From: Clostridium sp. UBA3947
Lineage (GTDB): Bacteria; Bacillota; Clostridia; Clostridiales; Clostridiaceae
Assembly (NCBI GenBank): GCA_002385545.1
Contig: DGDR01000075.1
Location: 1 to 44,455 of the forward strand
Length of the DNA: 44,455 bases
Direction: 5' to 3'
Part shown: positions 6,745-15,788 of the stretch, in pieces
How positions within the stretch are numbered: the stretch's first letter is position 1
Layout of the letters: the number at the start of each line of letters is the position of its first letter
Translations under genes and position numbers: made by a program
Notes under the pieces: generated by a model
Told to the model about the DNA's origin: nothing
What the model saw: only the letters and a program-made list of their open reading frames with translations
The model's database searches: none

Positions 6745-8847
6745 CTAATCAATTTCTGGCTTTCTTTTTTTAAGAATTATGGCTGCTCCAAGCATCATTA
6801 AAGCACCAAAGGGAATTAGGTAATTAAGGTTACTTCCTGTTACTGGTAGAGCCTTGCTGTTGTCTTCTACCACAACCTTACAAGTATCGGTATATCCCCC
6901 TTCCTTTGTCCTTACAGTAATTATAGTCTCTCCAACGGCTAGTGCCTTAATCTTTCCATTTTCAACGGTAGCCACAGAAGGATTGCTGCTTTCCCAAGTA
7001 ACCTCTTTATTCTTTGCATCCTCAGGATATACTGTAGCTATTAGCTGGCCTTCAGCTCCCACTTCTAATAACATTTGATGCTTGTTTAAAACAACCCTTG
7101 TAACTCCAGCTACTACATTAACCTCAAAAACCTTTTCTGACTTATGGCCTACATTATCCTCTGCCACTACTTTTAATTCATGCTTTCCAATAGTATTGAT
7201 AAGATCAATAACATCCTTATTCTTAACTTCCTTACCATCATAGGTGATAGTAGTGGACTTCACTCCAGAGGCCTTATCTGTAACCTCTACATCTATTACA
7301 AAATCCTCATTTACTGTATAGTCCCTTGCTTCATTATTTATCTTGATTATTGGACCTTCCTTATCAATTTTTACCTCTAGCTCCTTCTCAGCTTCCTTAA
7401 CACCATCTTCAGAAACTGACCAATACTTAATCTTATTTGTTCCCTCTGTATCTATAACAAACTCTGCCTTATCTCCACTTACTACCTTTTCCTGTCCATT
7501 AATCACATAATGAATCTCTTTTATACCAGGCTTATCAGTTATACTTTCTGGGTCTACACCCTCATCATATTTAATATTATTTACTGCTGTAATAGTTGCC
7601 TTAACATCCTCTGTATAATATCCAGCTTCTCCTGGACTAGAATTAGTTTCAATCTTAGACTGAGGCTGTGATACATAACCCTTTGGCAATTCTGGCACCT
7701 CTATAGATCTTTTTGCAGATAAGTTGCCAGACTGTACCCTATATTCAAAGGTTCCCGCCTGAGTAGCTTGAACTAGCCAGGAAGCTTGACCTACTTGACC
7801 GTCATTAATACTTTCAATTACCTTTGACTTGCTTTCACCTTCAGCCAGTACTAATCCTTCAGGTAATACTATTTCAACTGGTACATTTGTCATAGTAGTT
7901 CCGGTTTTGTTGTTTATATAGGCTGTTACAGTGAAAGTCTCCCATGTACCTGTTTCGGAATTAATCTCTAACCTTGCTGGTCCAGTTACACTAATTTCTG
8001 AATTACCGGATACAGTTCCTACACCATAGTAGGTTGAAAACTCCTTTGTCTGTCCTGCTTCAATGGTAACTGGATTCCACCATATTAAGGCTGCACTATC
8101 AGAAGTAATAGATTTACTTGTATCTATATCATAATCCCAGTAAGTATTCGCAGCGTTACGCCAATAAGCAATTGCAAATCTATCTGGCGTTGTAGCTCCT
8201 GAACCTTTTAAGGTTCCCTGTGCCATCTTTTCAGCATTCTCTAAGTTTTCAAACACCTGATAATATTCAGGAATTTGATTACCTACAAAATTCATTTCAC
8301 TTTGGACCGGACCAACCCCTGGAACTCTAAATGGAGCTCCATCCTCATGACCTAACATGGTATCTAATAATAATCTAATGCCTGCCTTATGTGCCCTGTT
8401 ATCATTATTCTTTACTATATAAGTATACTTTACAGTGTCCTCTCTGCCAGTAGCAGGATTATTTACAAGTTGTAATCTTTGAGTTACCTCTATGTTACCA
8501 ATCTTATAAACAGTAGTATTTTCCTTATTGTTCCCATTGTTTTTAGGATTTTGAATAACTTCTGCTTCTACCTGAAGAATAGCATCACTATCATCTATTC
8601 TAATAGTTGTAAAGCTAGTCTCTTCTCCTAAGTCATATCCATAAATTAACCTATATTTATCACCAGTTGCCTGATTTATTGCTGCACTACCATTAAAGCC
8701 ATATTCGAATATTCTCATTTCAATATAATTACTTTTAATTTCCTGATAATCGGTATATGCCTTAACCTTAACTCCACTAGTAGTTAATCCTAAAATTAAT
8801 AGACTCATAATAAAACAAAATACATTTTTTAAAATTGATTTTCTCAA
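6745..8847 (-). CDS. LPVTG-anchored surface protein with Ig-like domains
   Basis: A secreted, sortase-anchored protein of 700 residues. It has a signal peptide (about 1-30, ending near KVKA) and a C-terminal sorting signal: LPVTG at 667-671, a hydrophobic helix and the basic tail KKRK. The N-terminal 250 residues or so form a beta-rich region I do not recognise. Then come a DUF11-like or invasin-like segment (about 280-385), a segment with a CARDB/bacterial Ig look (about 485-580), and a BIG2-type domain near 585-660 with the typical VTWESSNPSVATV and GKIKALAVGETIITV strands. The start is TTG 8847; AAGGGGG lies nine nt upstream and GGAG two nt upstream. The next gene encodes a sortase. Adhesion or cell-surface display is inferred only. 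Confidence 0.85.
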   Translation of the reverse strand: MRKSILKNVFCFIMSLLILGLTTSGVKVKAYTDYQEIKSNYIEMRIFEYGFNGSAAINQATGDKYRLIYGYDLGEETSFTTIRIDDSDAILQVEAEVIQNPKNNGNNKENTTVYKIGNIEVTQRLQLVNNPATGREDTVKYTYIVKNNDNRAHKAGIRLLLDTMLGHEDGAPFRVPGVGPVQSEMNFVGNQIPEYYQVFENLENAEKMAQGTLKGSGATTPDRFAIAYWRNAANTYWDYDIDTSKSITSDSAALIWWNPVTIEAGQTKEFSTYYGVGTVSGNSEISVTGPARLEINSETGTWETFTVTAYINNKTGTTMTNVPVEIVLPEGLVLAEGESKSKVIESINDGQVGQASWLVQATQAGTFEYRVQSGNLSAKRSIEVPELPKGYVSQPQSKIETNSSPGEAGYYTEDVKATITAVNNIKYDEGVDPESITDKPGIKEIHYVINGQEKVVSGDKAEFVIDTEGTNKIKYWSVSEDGVKEAEKELEVKIDKEGPIIKINNEARDYTVNEDFVIDVEVTDKASGVKSTTITYDGKEVKNKDVIDLINTIGKHELKVVAEDNVGHKSEKVFEVNVVAGVTRVVLNKHQMLLEVGAEGQLIATVYPEDAKNKEVTWESSNPSVATVENGKIKALAVGETIITVRTKEGGYTDTCKVVVEDNSKALPVTGSNLNYLIPFGALMMLGAAIILKKRKPEID

Positions 8848-9287
8848 TTCTCCAAACCCCCTTCATAAAATTAAAGCTTAAATTTTTTTGAAATTTTCTC
8901 CCCTTCTTCACTCCTTACCTAAATTTTCCAATAAATTACTTATAATTTTACATTGACTGTCCCCAATATATCAATTCAATTATTTTGACAGCATAATCTA
9001 AGTTGCAACAAGTAAGTCTGTAATACTTACTCTTATTAGTCCTTCTGACAATTTTTTTTGTAAATTTTTAATATAATATAGAAAAATTTATTGTACGAAA
9101 TTTTCTATAAAGTAAATAAGGACTGCTTCGGACTAACATATAAGTTAATCCTGCAACAGTCCTTATAAATTATTTCCGGGGAAATAACGACTATAATTCT
9201 AGGAAAACCGTAGAAATAATTGCATATTCACCAAAAATTGATTAACATATAATTATAGAATTGAATTATGATGAGAGGAGTTTCTAA
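8848..9287. other. 440-bp divergent intergenic region
   Basis: It separates the leftward LPVTG-protein gene from the rightward DUF2500 gene. It holds no ORF with a ribosome-binding site. Visible structure: an interrupted hairpin at about 9119-9164, with AAGGACTG and CAGTCCTT as outer arms and a GACTAAC/GTTAATC inner stem, and a near-perfect palindrome at 9170-9187 (listed separately). I could not assign a promoter with good -35 and -10 boxes to either gene. Confidence 0.6.
9170..9187. promoter_or_regulatory. Candidate Noc-binding site (NBS)
   Basis: TTATTTCC-GG-GGAAATAA is an 18-bp palindrome (8-bp arms, 2-bp centre). Its inner 16 bp (9171-9186) match the Bacillus Noc site TATTTCCCGGGAAATA at 15 of 16 positions. 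A Noc-like protein is encoded at 27245-28024. The site could instead be an operator for the flanking divergent genes. Confidence 0.5.
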
Positions 9288-9665
9288 ATGTCTATCTTTC
9301 CTTTTAGTATGTTTTCCATACTTGATTTTTTCTTTCCTTTTATATTCCTTGCTGTATTTGCATTAGTTATTTATGCTTTATTCAAAGGTATTAGAGAATG
9401 GAATTATAATAATCATCAGCCTATTCTAACTGTAGATGCAAGAATAGTAGCCAAGCGAACTTATGTCAGCACTAATACTAGCTTTGATAATAATATGCCT
9501 CATATGCATCATTCTGACACTAGCTACTACATTACCTTTGAAGTAGAAAGCGGTAGTAGAATGGAATTTAAAGTTCCTTCTTTTGAATATGGGGTTTTGG
9601 CTGAAGGTGATTATGGTAAGTTAACCTTCCAAGGTACAAGATACCGAGGTTTTAAAAGAGTTTAA
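9288..9665 (+). CDS. DUF2500 family membrane protein
   Basis: The 125-residue protein has one N-terminal membrane helix (about 8-33), then a soluble domain with the DUF2500 (YhhM-like) pattern. A stretch ILTVDARIVAKR is followed by YYITFEVESGSRMEFKV and EYGVLAEGDYGKLTFQGTR. The family has no established function. The central loop is His/Met-rich (MPHMHH), which may be chance. The start ATG 9288 follows GAGAGGAG. It is a single gene between a divergent neighbour and a terminator. Confidence 0.85.
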   Translation: MSIFPFSMFSILDFFFPFIFLAVFALVIYALFKGIREWNYNNHQPILTVDARIVAKRTYVSTNTSFDNNMPHMHHSDTSYYITFEVESGSRMEFKVPSFEYGVLAEGDYGKLTFQGTRYRGFKRV

Positions 9666-9716
9666 AAAAAGCTGTTGCACAACTAACTAATTAGTTCTTG
9701 TGCAACAGCTTCTTTT
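9666..9716. terminator. Bidirectional terminator, copy 1 of a repeated hairpin
   Basis: The 14-bp stem AAGCTGTTGCACAA (9669-9682) / TTGTGCAACAGCTT (9698-9711) is flanked by an A-run on the left and TCTTTT on the right. It sits between the convergent DUF2500 and zinc-ribbon genes. Closely related sequences occur at 44079-44125 and 44326-44369. Confidence 0.85.
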
Positions 9717-9725
9717 ATTCAACCA

Positions 9726-11492
9726 CTATTCTAATTTTAGTAAATCATCAGAGTGCCATCCATAGGTATCATATGCATTAACCATCCATTTTTTATTAGC
9801 TTCATCATATATCAACTGTAGGTTAATAGCTTCTTTTGTACTATTATCCTCAACAGTGCCCTCTGTGTTTTCCCCTGTATCTGTACCTGTATCTCCATCA
9901 TTCTTAGTGAATTCTGCAGCCACTTTTACCTTAAATACATCTGTTTTTAGTCCTTCATCGGTAAATACCTCTAGGCCTTCCTCTAAGTCTACAGATACAC
10001 CTTTAAATGTATATTGGTAGCTTGTAAAGAAATATTCATCATTAAAGACTGCCTTACAATTATCTGTAGCATTAACAAGCTTCCCTGAATCCTGAGAGCT
10101 TTTAGCAGCGTAATAGGATTGTACAAATTCCTTTATTGTTGGAGCAGCACTTTTTATGAAATCAGAATCCTTCAATTCAAAGTCCTCTATGTATATAGAA
10201 TAATCAAAAGTGCTATATTCCTTTGAATTAATCTTACCCCAGGAATAATCCTTGGAGAAAACTAAAGTGCTTTCTTCGACAAAGGAAAAAGGACCAAGCT
10301 TGTTAGTTCCTATAACTATTTCTTTACTCTTTTCAGTTCCATCTAAGAAATACTTCATATTATCCACTTCTGATTCTACTGTAACGAAATGAATATCGAA
10401 ATATCCTTTATCTTTATATTTTCCATTAAATAATTGAACATTTTTTTCTAATTGTACTGTTTCGCCCTCATACTCATATAGGTACTCTAGCTTATACTCT
10501 CTAGGGAAGAAGGGACCAAACTTCTTAGTTTTGAACATTTCATTTATTTTTCCTATAGACTTACCATCCAACTTGACTTCTACATTTTCAAAGTTTGATT
10601 CAAGCTCTAAATATTGTGGTTCAAGTTTCAATACATATTTTTTAAATACCAACATGGTTTTACCATTGTCTACAACTTCAAAACCACTATATTTTCTGCC
10701 ATCATCTAATTTCTTAAATAACTCATTTTTAAAGCCTTGATTTTTATTAATATACTCAATTAATGAAGCTACATCTGCTTCCTCTATTTCTATATCCCCT
10801 TCTGAAAAATATAAATACTTAGCTAACTGCTTAGAATCTTTCTTTTCTATTGCCTCTTTTATATTTTTTACAACATGTTTTTCACTAGTAATACTTAAGC
10901 CAACACCAAATCCTACTGCTCCTAATAATATAAGCACAGATACTATAAGTATTGCAATTTTTGCTCCCTTTGACATAGGCTTCTTGTTTTTCTTTGGCAT
11001 TGCCTGTACATTGTTAGGTACTTGTCCATTATTTTGCACTGGTGGGTTATTTGGCACTGGAGCGCTATTTTGCACTGGTAGGTTATTAGGCAACTGGCCA
11101 TTATATTCCACTGGTGTATTATTTGGTGATAGTCCGTTACTTTGTACTGATGAGTTACTTGGTATTTGATCCTTATTAGGCACCGAAGGATTGTTTTGTA
11201 TTTGCGGATTAACTGCCTCTTGTTGGTTAACCGACTCTTGTCCAACATTTTGAACTACATTATCATTTATATTAACATCTGTTACTTGATTTTCAGGATT
11301 ATTTATTTCATTATTTTGTGTACTTGTCTCACCTGTGTTTTGGGAGTCCTGTACTATTTCTTTATTTTCTTCAGCCTGCTTTACTTGTAGAGAGTTGTTA
11401 TCGTTTTCAGGTAACTTTTTACCACAGCTTGTGCAGAACTTTTGCCCGGCCTTTAAAGGATAGCCACAATTAACACAGAATTTCATAACCAC
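9726..11492 (-). CDS. Zinc-ribbon membrane protein, TcaA/YvbJ-like
   Basis: The 588-residue protein begins with a zinc ribbon (CVNCG at residues 6-10, CTSCG at 20-24). A long Gln/Asn/Pro-rich linker follows, with five 12-residue tandem repeats at 103-162, then a basic patch, a membrane helix (about 178-200) and a large extracellular part. That part begins with a TcaA-type helical segment (VKNIKEAIEKKDSKQLAKYL) and ends in an NTF2-like domain closing with NKKWMVNAYDTYGW. TcaA in staphylococci is linked to teicoplanin response; most relatives are uncharacterised. I choose GTG 11492 because AAGGAG lies seven nt upstream, while the ATG two codons later is 13 nt away. A good promoter precedes it. 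Confidence 0.8.
   Translation of the reverse strand: MVMKFCVNCGYPLKAGQKFCTSCGKKLPENDNNSLQVKQAEENKEIVQDSQNTGETSTQNNEINNPENQVTDVNINDNVVQNVGQESVNQQEAVNPQIQNNPSVPNKDQIPSNSSVQSNGLSPNNTPVEYNGQLPNNLPVQNSAPVPNNPPVQNNGQVPNNVQAMPKKNKKPMSKGAKIAILIVSVLILLGAVGFGVGLSITSEKHVVKNIKEAIEKKDSKQLAKYLYFSEGDIEIEEADVASLIEYINKNQGFKNELFKKLDDGRKYSGFEVVDNGKTMLVFKKYVLKLEPQYLELESNFENVEVKLDGKSIGKINEMFKTKKFGPFFPREYKLEYLYEYEGETVQLEKNVQLFNGKYKDKGYFDIHFVTVESEVDNMKYFLDGTEKSKEIVIGTNKLGPFSFVEESTLVFSKDYSWGKINSKEYSTFDYSIYIEDFELKDSDFIKSAAPTIKEFVQSYYAAKSSQDSGKLVNATDNCKAVFNDEYFFTSYQYTFKGVSVDLEEGLEVFTDEGLKTDVFKVKVAAEFTKNDGDTGTDTGENTEGTVEDNSTKEAINLQLIYDEANKKWMVNAYDTYGWHSDDLLKLE
11007..11186 (-). repeat. 36-bp coding tandem repeat, five units
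   Basis: Inside the zinc-ribbon protein gene, five consecutive 12-residue units occur: SVPNKDQIPSNS, SVQSNGLSPNNT, PVEYNGQLPNNL, PVQNSAPVPNNP and PVQNNGQVPNNV. They are diverged but in register at protein level. They form the spacer between the zinc ribbon and the membrane helix. Confidence 0.8.
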
Positions 11493-11525
11493 TTTTCATC
11501 TCCTTCTTTAATACTACACTAATAA

Positions 11526-11554
11526 ATTATAGCAACATTCAACATCTTTTTCAA
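11526..11554 (-). promoter_or_regulatory. Promoter of the zinc-ribbon protein gene
   Basis: On the minus strand, TTGAAA (11554-11549) and TATAAT (11531-11526) are spaced by 17 bp. The start would be near 11519, about 27 nt before the GTG start codon. Confidence 0.7.
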
Positions 11555-11688
11555 ATATTATATAGCTTTTCTCTCTTTTTATAACTTAATAATTATTATT
11601 TTTCAATAAAATAACTTATAAAGAAGGACTTTTCCCAAATTTGAAGAATATAATAATTTGTATAATCTTTACTAGGAGGCGATAGTTT

Positions 11689-12273
11689 ATGAAATCATTA
11701 AAAGGAACAAAAACTGCAGAAAATCTAATGAAAGCTTTTGCTGGTGAGTGTCAAGCTAGAACTAGATACACTTACTATGCATCCGTTGCTAAGAAGGAAG
11801 GATATGTTCAGATTTCAAATATTTTTACTGAAACAGCTGAAAACGAAAAGGAACATGCTAAGAGATTCTTTAAATTCCTTAATGAAGATATGCCAGGAGA
11901 AATGGTTGAAATTAATGCTTCTTACCCAGTAGCATTAGGAGACACTAAGGCTAATTTAGCTGCTGCAGCTAATGGTGAAAATGAAGAATGGGCTGATCTT
12001 TATCCAGAATTTGCAAAGGTAGCAGAGGAAGAAGGTTTCCCAGCAGTAGCTGTAGCTTTCAGAAAGATTGCAGAAGTTGAAAAGCATCACGAAGAAAGAT
12101 ACAGAAAGCTATTAGAAAATATTGAAAATGAAAAGGTATTTAAGAAAGATTCAGTAGTTCAATGGAAGTGCAATAACTGCGGTTACATATTCACAGGTGA
12201 AGCAGCTCCTGAAAAGTGTCCAGCTTGCTTACATCCAAAGTCCTACTTTGAAGTTTTAGCAGATAATTTCTAA
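11689..12273 (+). CDS. rbr: Rubrerythrin
   Basis: A cytoplasmic non-haem iron protein that reduces hydrogen peroxide, a main oxidative-stress defence in anaerobes. The 194-residue chain has the ferritin-like diiron domain with ligands in E20 (AGECQAR), E53/H56 (ENEKEH) and E129/H133 (EVEKHH). A C-terminal rubredoxin-like Fe(SCys)4 site follows, with C161/C164 and C177/C180. Domain order and length are those of classical rubrerythrin, not reverse rubrerythrin. The start ATG 11689 follows AGGAGG. A -10 box TATAAT is at 11661-11666 with a poor -35, so an activator or a relieved repressor is possible. The palindrome TAATAATTATTA at 11587-11598 only loosely resembles a PerR box. Confidence 0.96.
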   Translation: MKSLKGTKTAENLMKAFAGECQARTRYTYYASVAKKEGYVQISNIFTETAENEKEHAKRFFKFLNEDMPGEMVEINASYPVALGDTKANLAAAANGENEEWADLYPEFAKVAEEEGFPAVAVAFRKIAEVEKHHEERYRKLLENIENEKVFKKDSVVQWKCNNCGYIFTGEAAPEKCPACLHPKSYFEVLADNF

Positions 12274-12329
12274 TAATCTTTTAGAAAGCTAAACTATTAC
12301 ATATTACTTTTTAAGCTAATAGAAAGTAA

Positions 12330-12378
12330 AAAAGCAAGAATTAGTAGACTATCTACTGATTCTTGCTTTTAATTTTTA
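12330..12378. terminator. Bidirectional terminator between rbr and dnaB
   Basis: An 18-bp arm (12330-12347, AAAAGCAAGAATTAGTAG) pairs with 12353-12370 with one mismatch. It is flanked by A-rich and T-rich runs, so it can end both the rightward rbr and the leftward dnaB transcripts. Confidence 0.85.
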
Positions 12379-12461
12379 TTTATATTTACTTTTTTAATCA
12401 TCTATTTTATACAAATACATATGACAGTCCTCAATATTACAGTGGAATAATTAACTATTAA

Positions 12462-13841
12462 TTACTCCTGGTGATAATTATCCAAATTACCAAACCTACT
12501 GTACTGACCTAACCAAGCCAGCTTTATAGTACCGACTGGGCCGTTTCTTTGCTTGGCAATTATACATTCACCTATACCCTTTTCTTCGCTATCCTTATTG
12601 TAGTATTCATCTCTGTATAGGAACATTACTAAGTCCGCGTCCTGCTCAATAGAACCGGATTCTCTGAGGTCAGAAAGCATAGGTCTGTGATCTGCTCTCT
12701 GCTCAGGGGCACGAGATAGCTGAGAAAGAGCTATAACAGGACACTGCATTTCCTTGGCTAAGGCTTTTATAGATCTAGAGATTTCAGAAACCTCCTGCTG
12801 TCTGCTTTCACTGCCAGAGCCACCGGACATAAGCTGAAGATAGTCTATCATAATTAAGTCAATACCATGCTCCATCTTAATTCTTCTACACTTCGACCTC
12901 ATCTCCATAACGGTAAGACCAGGAGTATCATCTATATACATCTTAGCTGCCGCTAAAGGTCCTGCAGCCTTAGCTATGTTTTCCCAATCCTTATCATCCA
13001 AGTTACCTGTTCTAAGCTTAAGCATATCTACGCCTGCCTGAGAACATAGTAACTTATAGGCTAGCTGTTCCTTAGACATTTCTAAGGAGAATATTACTAC
13101 GCTTTTACCAGCCTTTAAGGCTGCATGCTCGCAAAGGTTAAGGGCAAAGGTAGTCTTACCCATAGATGGTCTAGCAGCTACCAGTATCATATCGCCCTTC
13201 TGGAAACCAGAGGTCTTAGCATCTAGATCCCTAAAGCCTGATTCTACTCCAGTAACCTGCCCCTTGTTGTTAAAGAGTCTTTCAATTTCAACAAAGCCTC
13301 TTTCTAAAATAGAGTTTATAGGCTCAAAGTCACTAGTAGTTCTTTTTTCAGCAATTTCAAATACTTTTTTCTCTGCTGAATCTAGTACCTTTTCTACCTC
13401 ATTTTGCCTAGCATAGCAATCCTCAATAATACTAGTAGAAGCTCTTATGAGTTTCCTAAGCATGGATTTTTCCTCTACAATCTTTATGTAAGATTGTAGA
13501 TGAGCAGTAGTTGGAACAGAATCACTTATTTGAGTTATGTAAGTAATTCCCCCTGCCGCATCAAGCTTTTCAGAAGCTCTTAGATGTTCAATAAGAGTAA
13601 CTAGATCTATAGGGATATCCTTTTGGAATAGCTCCACAATGGCAGAAAAAATCACCTTGTGGGAATCCCTATAGAAATCTTCACTATTTAAGACTTCCAC
13701 TGCCTGAGCAATGGAAGCCTTATCTATAATCATTGAACCTAAAACAGATTGCTCTGCTTCTATATTTTGAGGAAGGCTTCTTAGTATGGTACCTGCCTGA
13801 TTATTACTCTGAGCGGCATTATTTTGTTCTTTATTCTCCAT
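12462..13841 (-). CDS. dnaB: Replicative DNA helicase
   Basis: A hexameric 5'-3' helicase that unwinds DNA ahead of the fork. The 459-residue chain starts with a low-complexity Asn/Gln tail and the DnaB N-terminal helical domain (about 22-125). It then has the RecA-like motor with Walker A ARPSMGKTT (223-231) and Walker B IDLIMIDYLQLM (327-338). The motif RESGSIEQDADLVMFLYRDEYY is typical, and no intein is present. ATG 13841 follows GGGGAG. It is last in a leftward run rplI-lonC-dnaB, which keeps it with other replication and translation genes near the origin. Confidence 0.97.
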   Translation of the reverse strand: MENKEQNNAAQSNNQAGTILRSLPQNIEAEQSVLGSMIIDKASIAQAVEVLNSEDFYRDSHKVIFSAIVELFQKDIPIDLVTLIEHLRASEKLDAAGGITYITQISDSVPTTAHLQSYIKIVEEKSMLRKLIRASTSIIEDCYARQNEVEKVLDSAEKKVFEIAEKRTTSDFEPINSILERGFVEIERLFNNKGQVTGVESGFRDLDAKTSGFQKGDMILVAARPSMGKTTFALNLCEHAALKAGKSVVIFSLEMSKEQLAYKLLCSQAGVDMLKLRTGNLDDKDWENIAKAAGPLAAAKMYIDDTPGLTVMEMRSKCRRIKMEHGIDLIMIDYLQLMSGGSGSESRQQEVSEISRSIKALAKEMQCPVIALSQLSRAPEQRADHRPMLSDLRESGSIEQDADLVMFLYRDEYYNKDSEEKGIGECIIAKQRNGPVGTIKLAWLGQYSRFGNLDNYHQE

Positions 13842-13864
13842 ACTTAATCTCCCCTACTTATATT

Positions 13865-15763
13865 TTAAAATACATATTTCATTAGCTCTTCAATGTCAGA
13901 AACGGGTTTAACTTCTATATCGTCAAGACCTACAGGCACTTCCTTATAGTTGTCTTCTGGTACTAAAACTAGCTTAATACCCTTTCTTCTAGCACCATAT
14001 ACCTTTTCAAAAATTCCTCCTACAGGCTTAATTTTGCCTCTAAGAGATATTTCCCCGGTAATAGCTATATCTTGTCTTATTGGCTTATTTAATAATGCAC
14101 TAATAATACATATAGTAATGGCAGCACCAGCAGAAGGACCGTCTATTTTACCACCACCTACTATATTAACATGAATATCATAGTCGGTAATATCCTTATC
14201 AGTAATTTTTCTAATAACTGAAGCAGCATTAAATACAGAGTCCTTGGCCATAGTGCCTGCGGTATCATTAAATCTCATTTTACCAGCACCTTTTTGCTTA
14301 GCCTCAAAGGCTGCTGCTTCAATTTCTATGGTGGAGCCTATATAGCCTACAACTCCTAAGCCATAAACATGGCCTACTTCCTTGCTGGATACATTATCTA
14401 GCTGTTCATAAGGAGTTAAACGGCTAATAGAAATAACCTCCTCCATATCCTTAAGGGTTATTTTTACCTTTCCCTCTGAGCTATTAACGCTGTTATTTAG
14501 CACATAACCATATGCATCTGCTAGTATATTTACTGCCTTTCTACCTTCTATGGTGTATCTGCTAACTAGCTCAGCTATACCATCCTCTAGTTCTATATTT
14601 AACTTATTTGCAGCATTTAAAACAATCTTTTGAATATCTGTAGTGGAAAGAGGTTCAAAATATACTTCAGTACATCTGGATCTAAGCGCTGGATTTATTT
14701 GTGATGGCTCCCTGGTAGTAGCCCCTATTAACACAAAGTCTGCAGGAGCTCCCTTTTCAAAAAGATACTTTATATATTTTGGTGTGTTCTCATCGTCAGG
14801 ATCATAATATGAGGAAGAAAACTCGACTCTCTTATCTTCTAAAACCTTTAATAGCTTGTTTTGAAGTATGCTATCAAGCTCTCCTATCTCATCAATAAAC
14901 AATACTCCACCGTGAGCTTCTGTAACTAAGCCCGGCTTTGGTTCAGGTATACCTATATCGGCTAAATCCCTTTTGCTCCCTTGGTAAATAGGATCATGGA
15001 CTGAACCTAAGAGAGGATTTGTAATTTCTCTTGGATCCCATCTTAAGGTTGTACCATCCACCTCTACAAACTTAGCATTCTTATCAAAAGGTGTATGTGC
15101 TAACTTTTTAGCCTCCTCTAGGGCTAATCTAGCTGCAGTAGTTTTACCTACTCCTGGAGGTCCATAAAGAATAATATGCTGTGGATACGGAGAAGCTAGC
15201 TTGGAAATCAAGGCCTTTATAGCCCTTTCTTGTCCAACAATTTCATCAAAGCTTTCTGGTCTCAAAAGAGACTGTATATTTTTTGAAAGCTTTTTAGAAT
15301 CTAGCACCTCTAAAGTAGCATATTTCTTTAATGTTCTTGCGTTTTCTGGTCCCTTTTGCTTTCTTATGATGCCTAATCTTATTTCATCAACATACTTGTC
15401 CTGTCTATCCATTAAAGCCTGTTCTACTTGAGTTTCTATTTCACTTTGTACATATCGTCTAGCAATAGCTTCTGATAGCCACTTATTAATATCCTTTAAG
15501 ATTACATGAATTTCTCCATCGGTAGGTACAGTTTCTGCCTTACCCTTGCCGTCACTAACAATTTTATTTAAAGCATATATTCTTTTATATATATCATCAC
15601 TATTTACATACTTTTGAAGCTTATACTTAATGGTTCTAGCCTTTACAGCACCCTGATCCAATACATTATTAGCTACTTCATATAATACTTTAACCTGTGA
15701 TTCTAAAGACATTTTATCCGTTATATCTAATTGGGACGCATATCTGTCAAACTGTGATTTCAA
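13865..15763 (-). CDS. lonC: Lon-family ATP-dependent protease, LonC type
   Basis: An AAA+ serine protease of 632 residues. It lacks the large LonA N-terminal substrate domain and has a helical N-terminus instead. Walker A GPPGVGKTT is at 201-209 and Walker B VLFIDEIGEL is near 290. The C-terminal protease domain has the Ser/Lys dyad, S544 in DGPSAGAA and K587 in VGGIFEK. This layout matches the LonB/LonC forms found in endospore formers, and the position between rplI and dnaB fits LonC. The start is TTG 15763, with AGGAGG seven nt upstream. A candidate Noc-like sequence at 14048-14063 lies in the conserved ITGEIS codons and is probably coincidental. Confidence 0.9.
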   Translation of the reverse strand: MKSQFDRYASQLDITDKMSLESQVKVLYEVANNVLDQGAVKARTIKYKLQKYVNSDDIYKRIYALNKIVSDGKGKAETVPTDGEIHVILKDINKWLSEAIARRYVQSEIETQVEQALMDRQDKYVDEIRLGIIRKQKGPENARTLKKYATLEVLDSKKLSKNIQSLLRPESFDEIVGQERAIKALISKLASPYPQHIILYGPPGVGKTTAARLALEEAKKLAHTPFDKNAKFVEVDGTTLRWDPREITNPLLGSVHDPIYQGSKRDLADIGIPEPKPGLVTEAHGGVLFIDEIGELDSILQNKLLKVLEDKRVEFSSSYYDPDDENTPKYIKYLFEKGAPADFVLIGATTREPSQINPALRSRCTEVYFEPLSTTDIQKIVLNAANKLNIELEDGIAELVSRYTIEGRKAVNILADAYGYVLNNSVNSSEGKVKITLKDMEEVISISRLTPYEQLDNVSSKEVGHVYGLGVVGYIGSTIEIEAAAFEAKQKGAGKMRFNDTAGTMAKDSVFNAASVIRKITDKDITDYDIHVNIVGGGKIDGPSAGAAITICIISALLNKPIRQDIAITGEISLRGKIKPVGGIFEKVYGARRKGIKLVLVPEDNYKEVPVGLDDIEVKPVSDIEELMKYVF

Positions 15764-15788
15764 TCTGTTTCCTCCTCTTGTTTTATGC

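Noticed and set aside
11007..11186. 36-bp repeats as a CRISPR array
   Set aside because: The units are contiguous without spacers, diverged, and in frame within a protein-coding gene.
11587..11598. Palindrome TAATAATTATTA upstream of rubrerythrin as a PerR box
   Set aside because: It does not match the 7-1-7 spacing of TTATAATNATTATAA and such palindromes are common in A+T-rich DNA.
14048..14063. TATTTCCCCGGTAATA in lonC as a third Noc site
   Set aside because: Only 14 of 16 positions match, and it encodes the conserved Lon motif ITGEIS, so coding constraint explains it.
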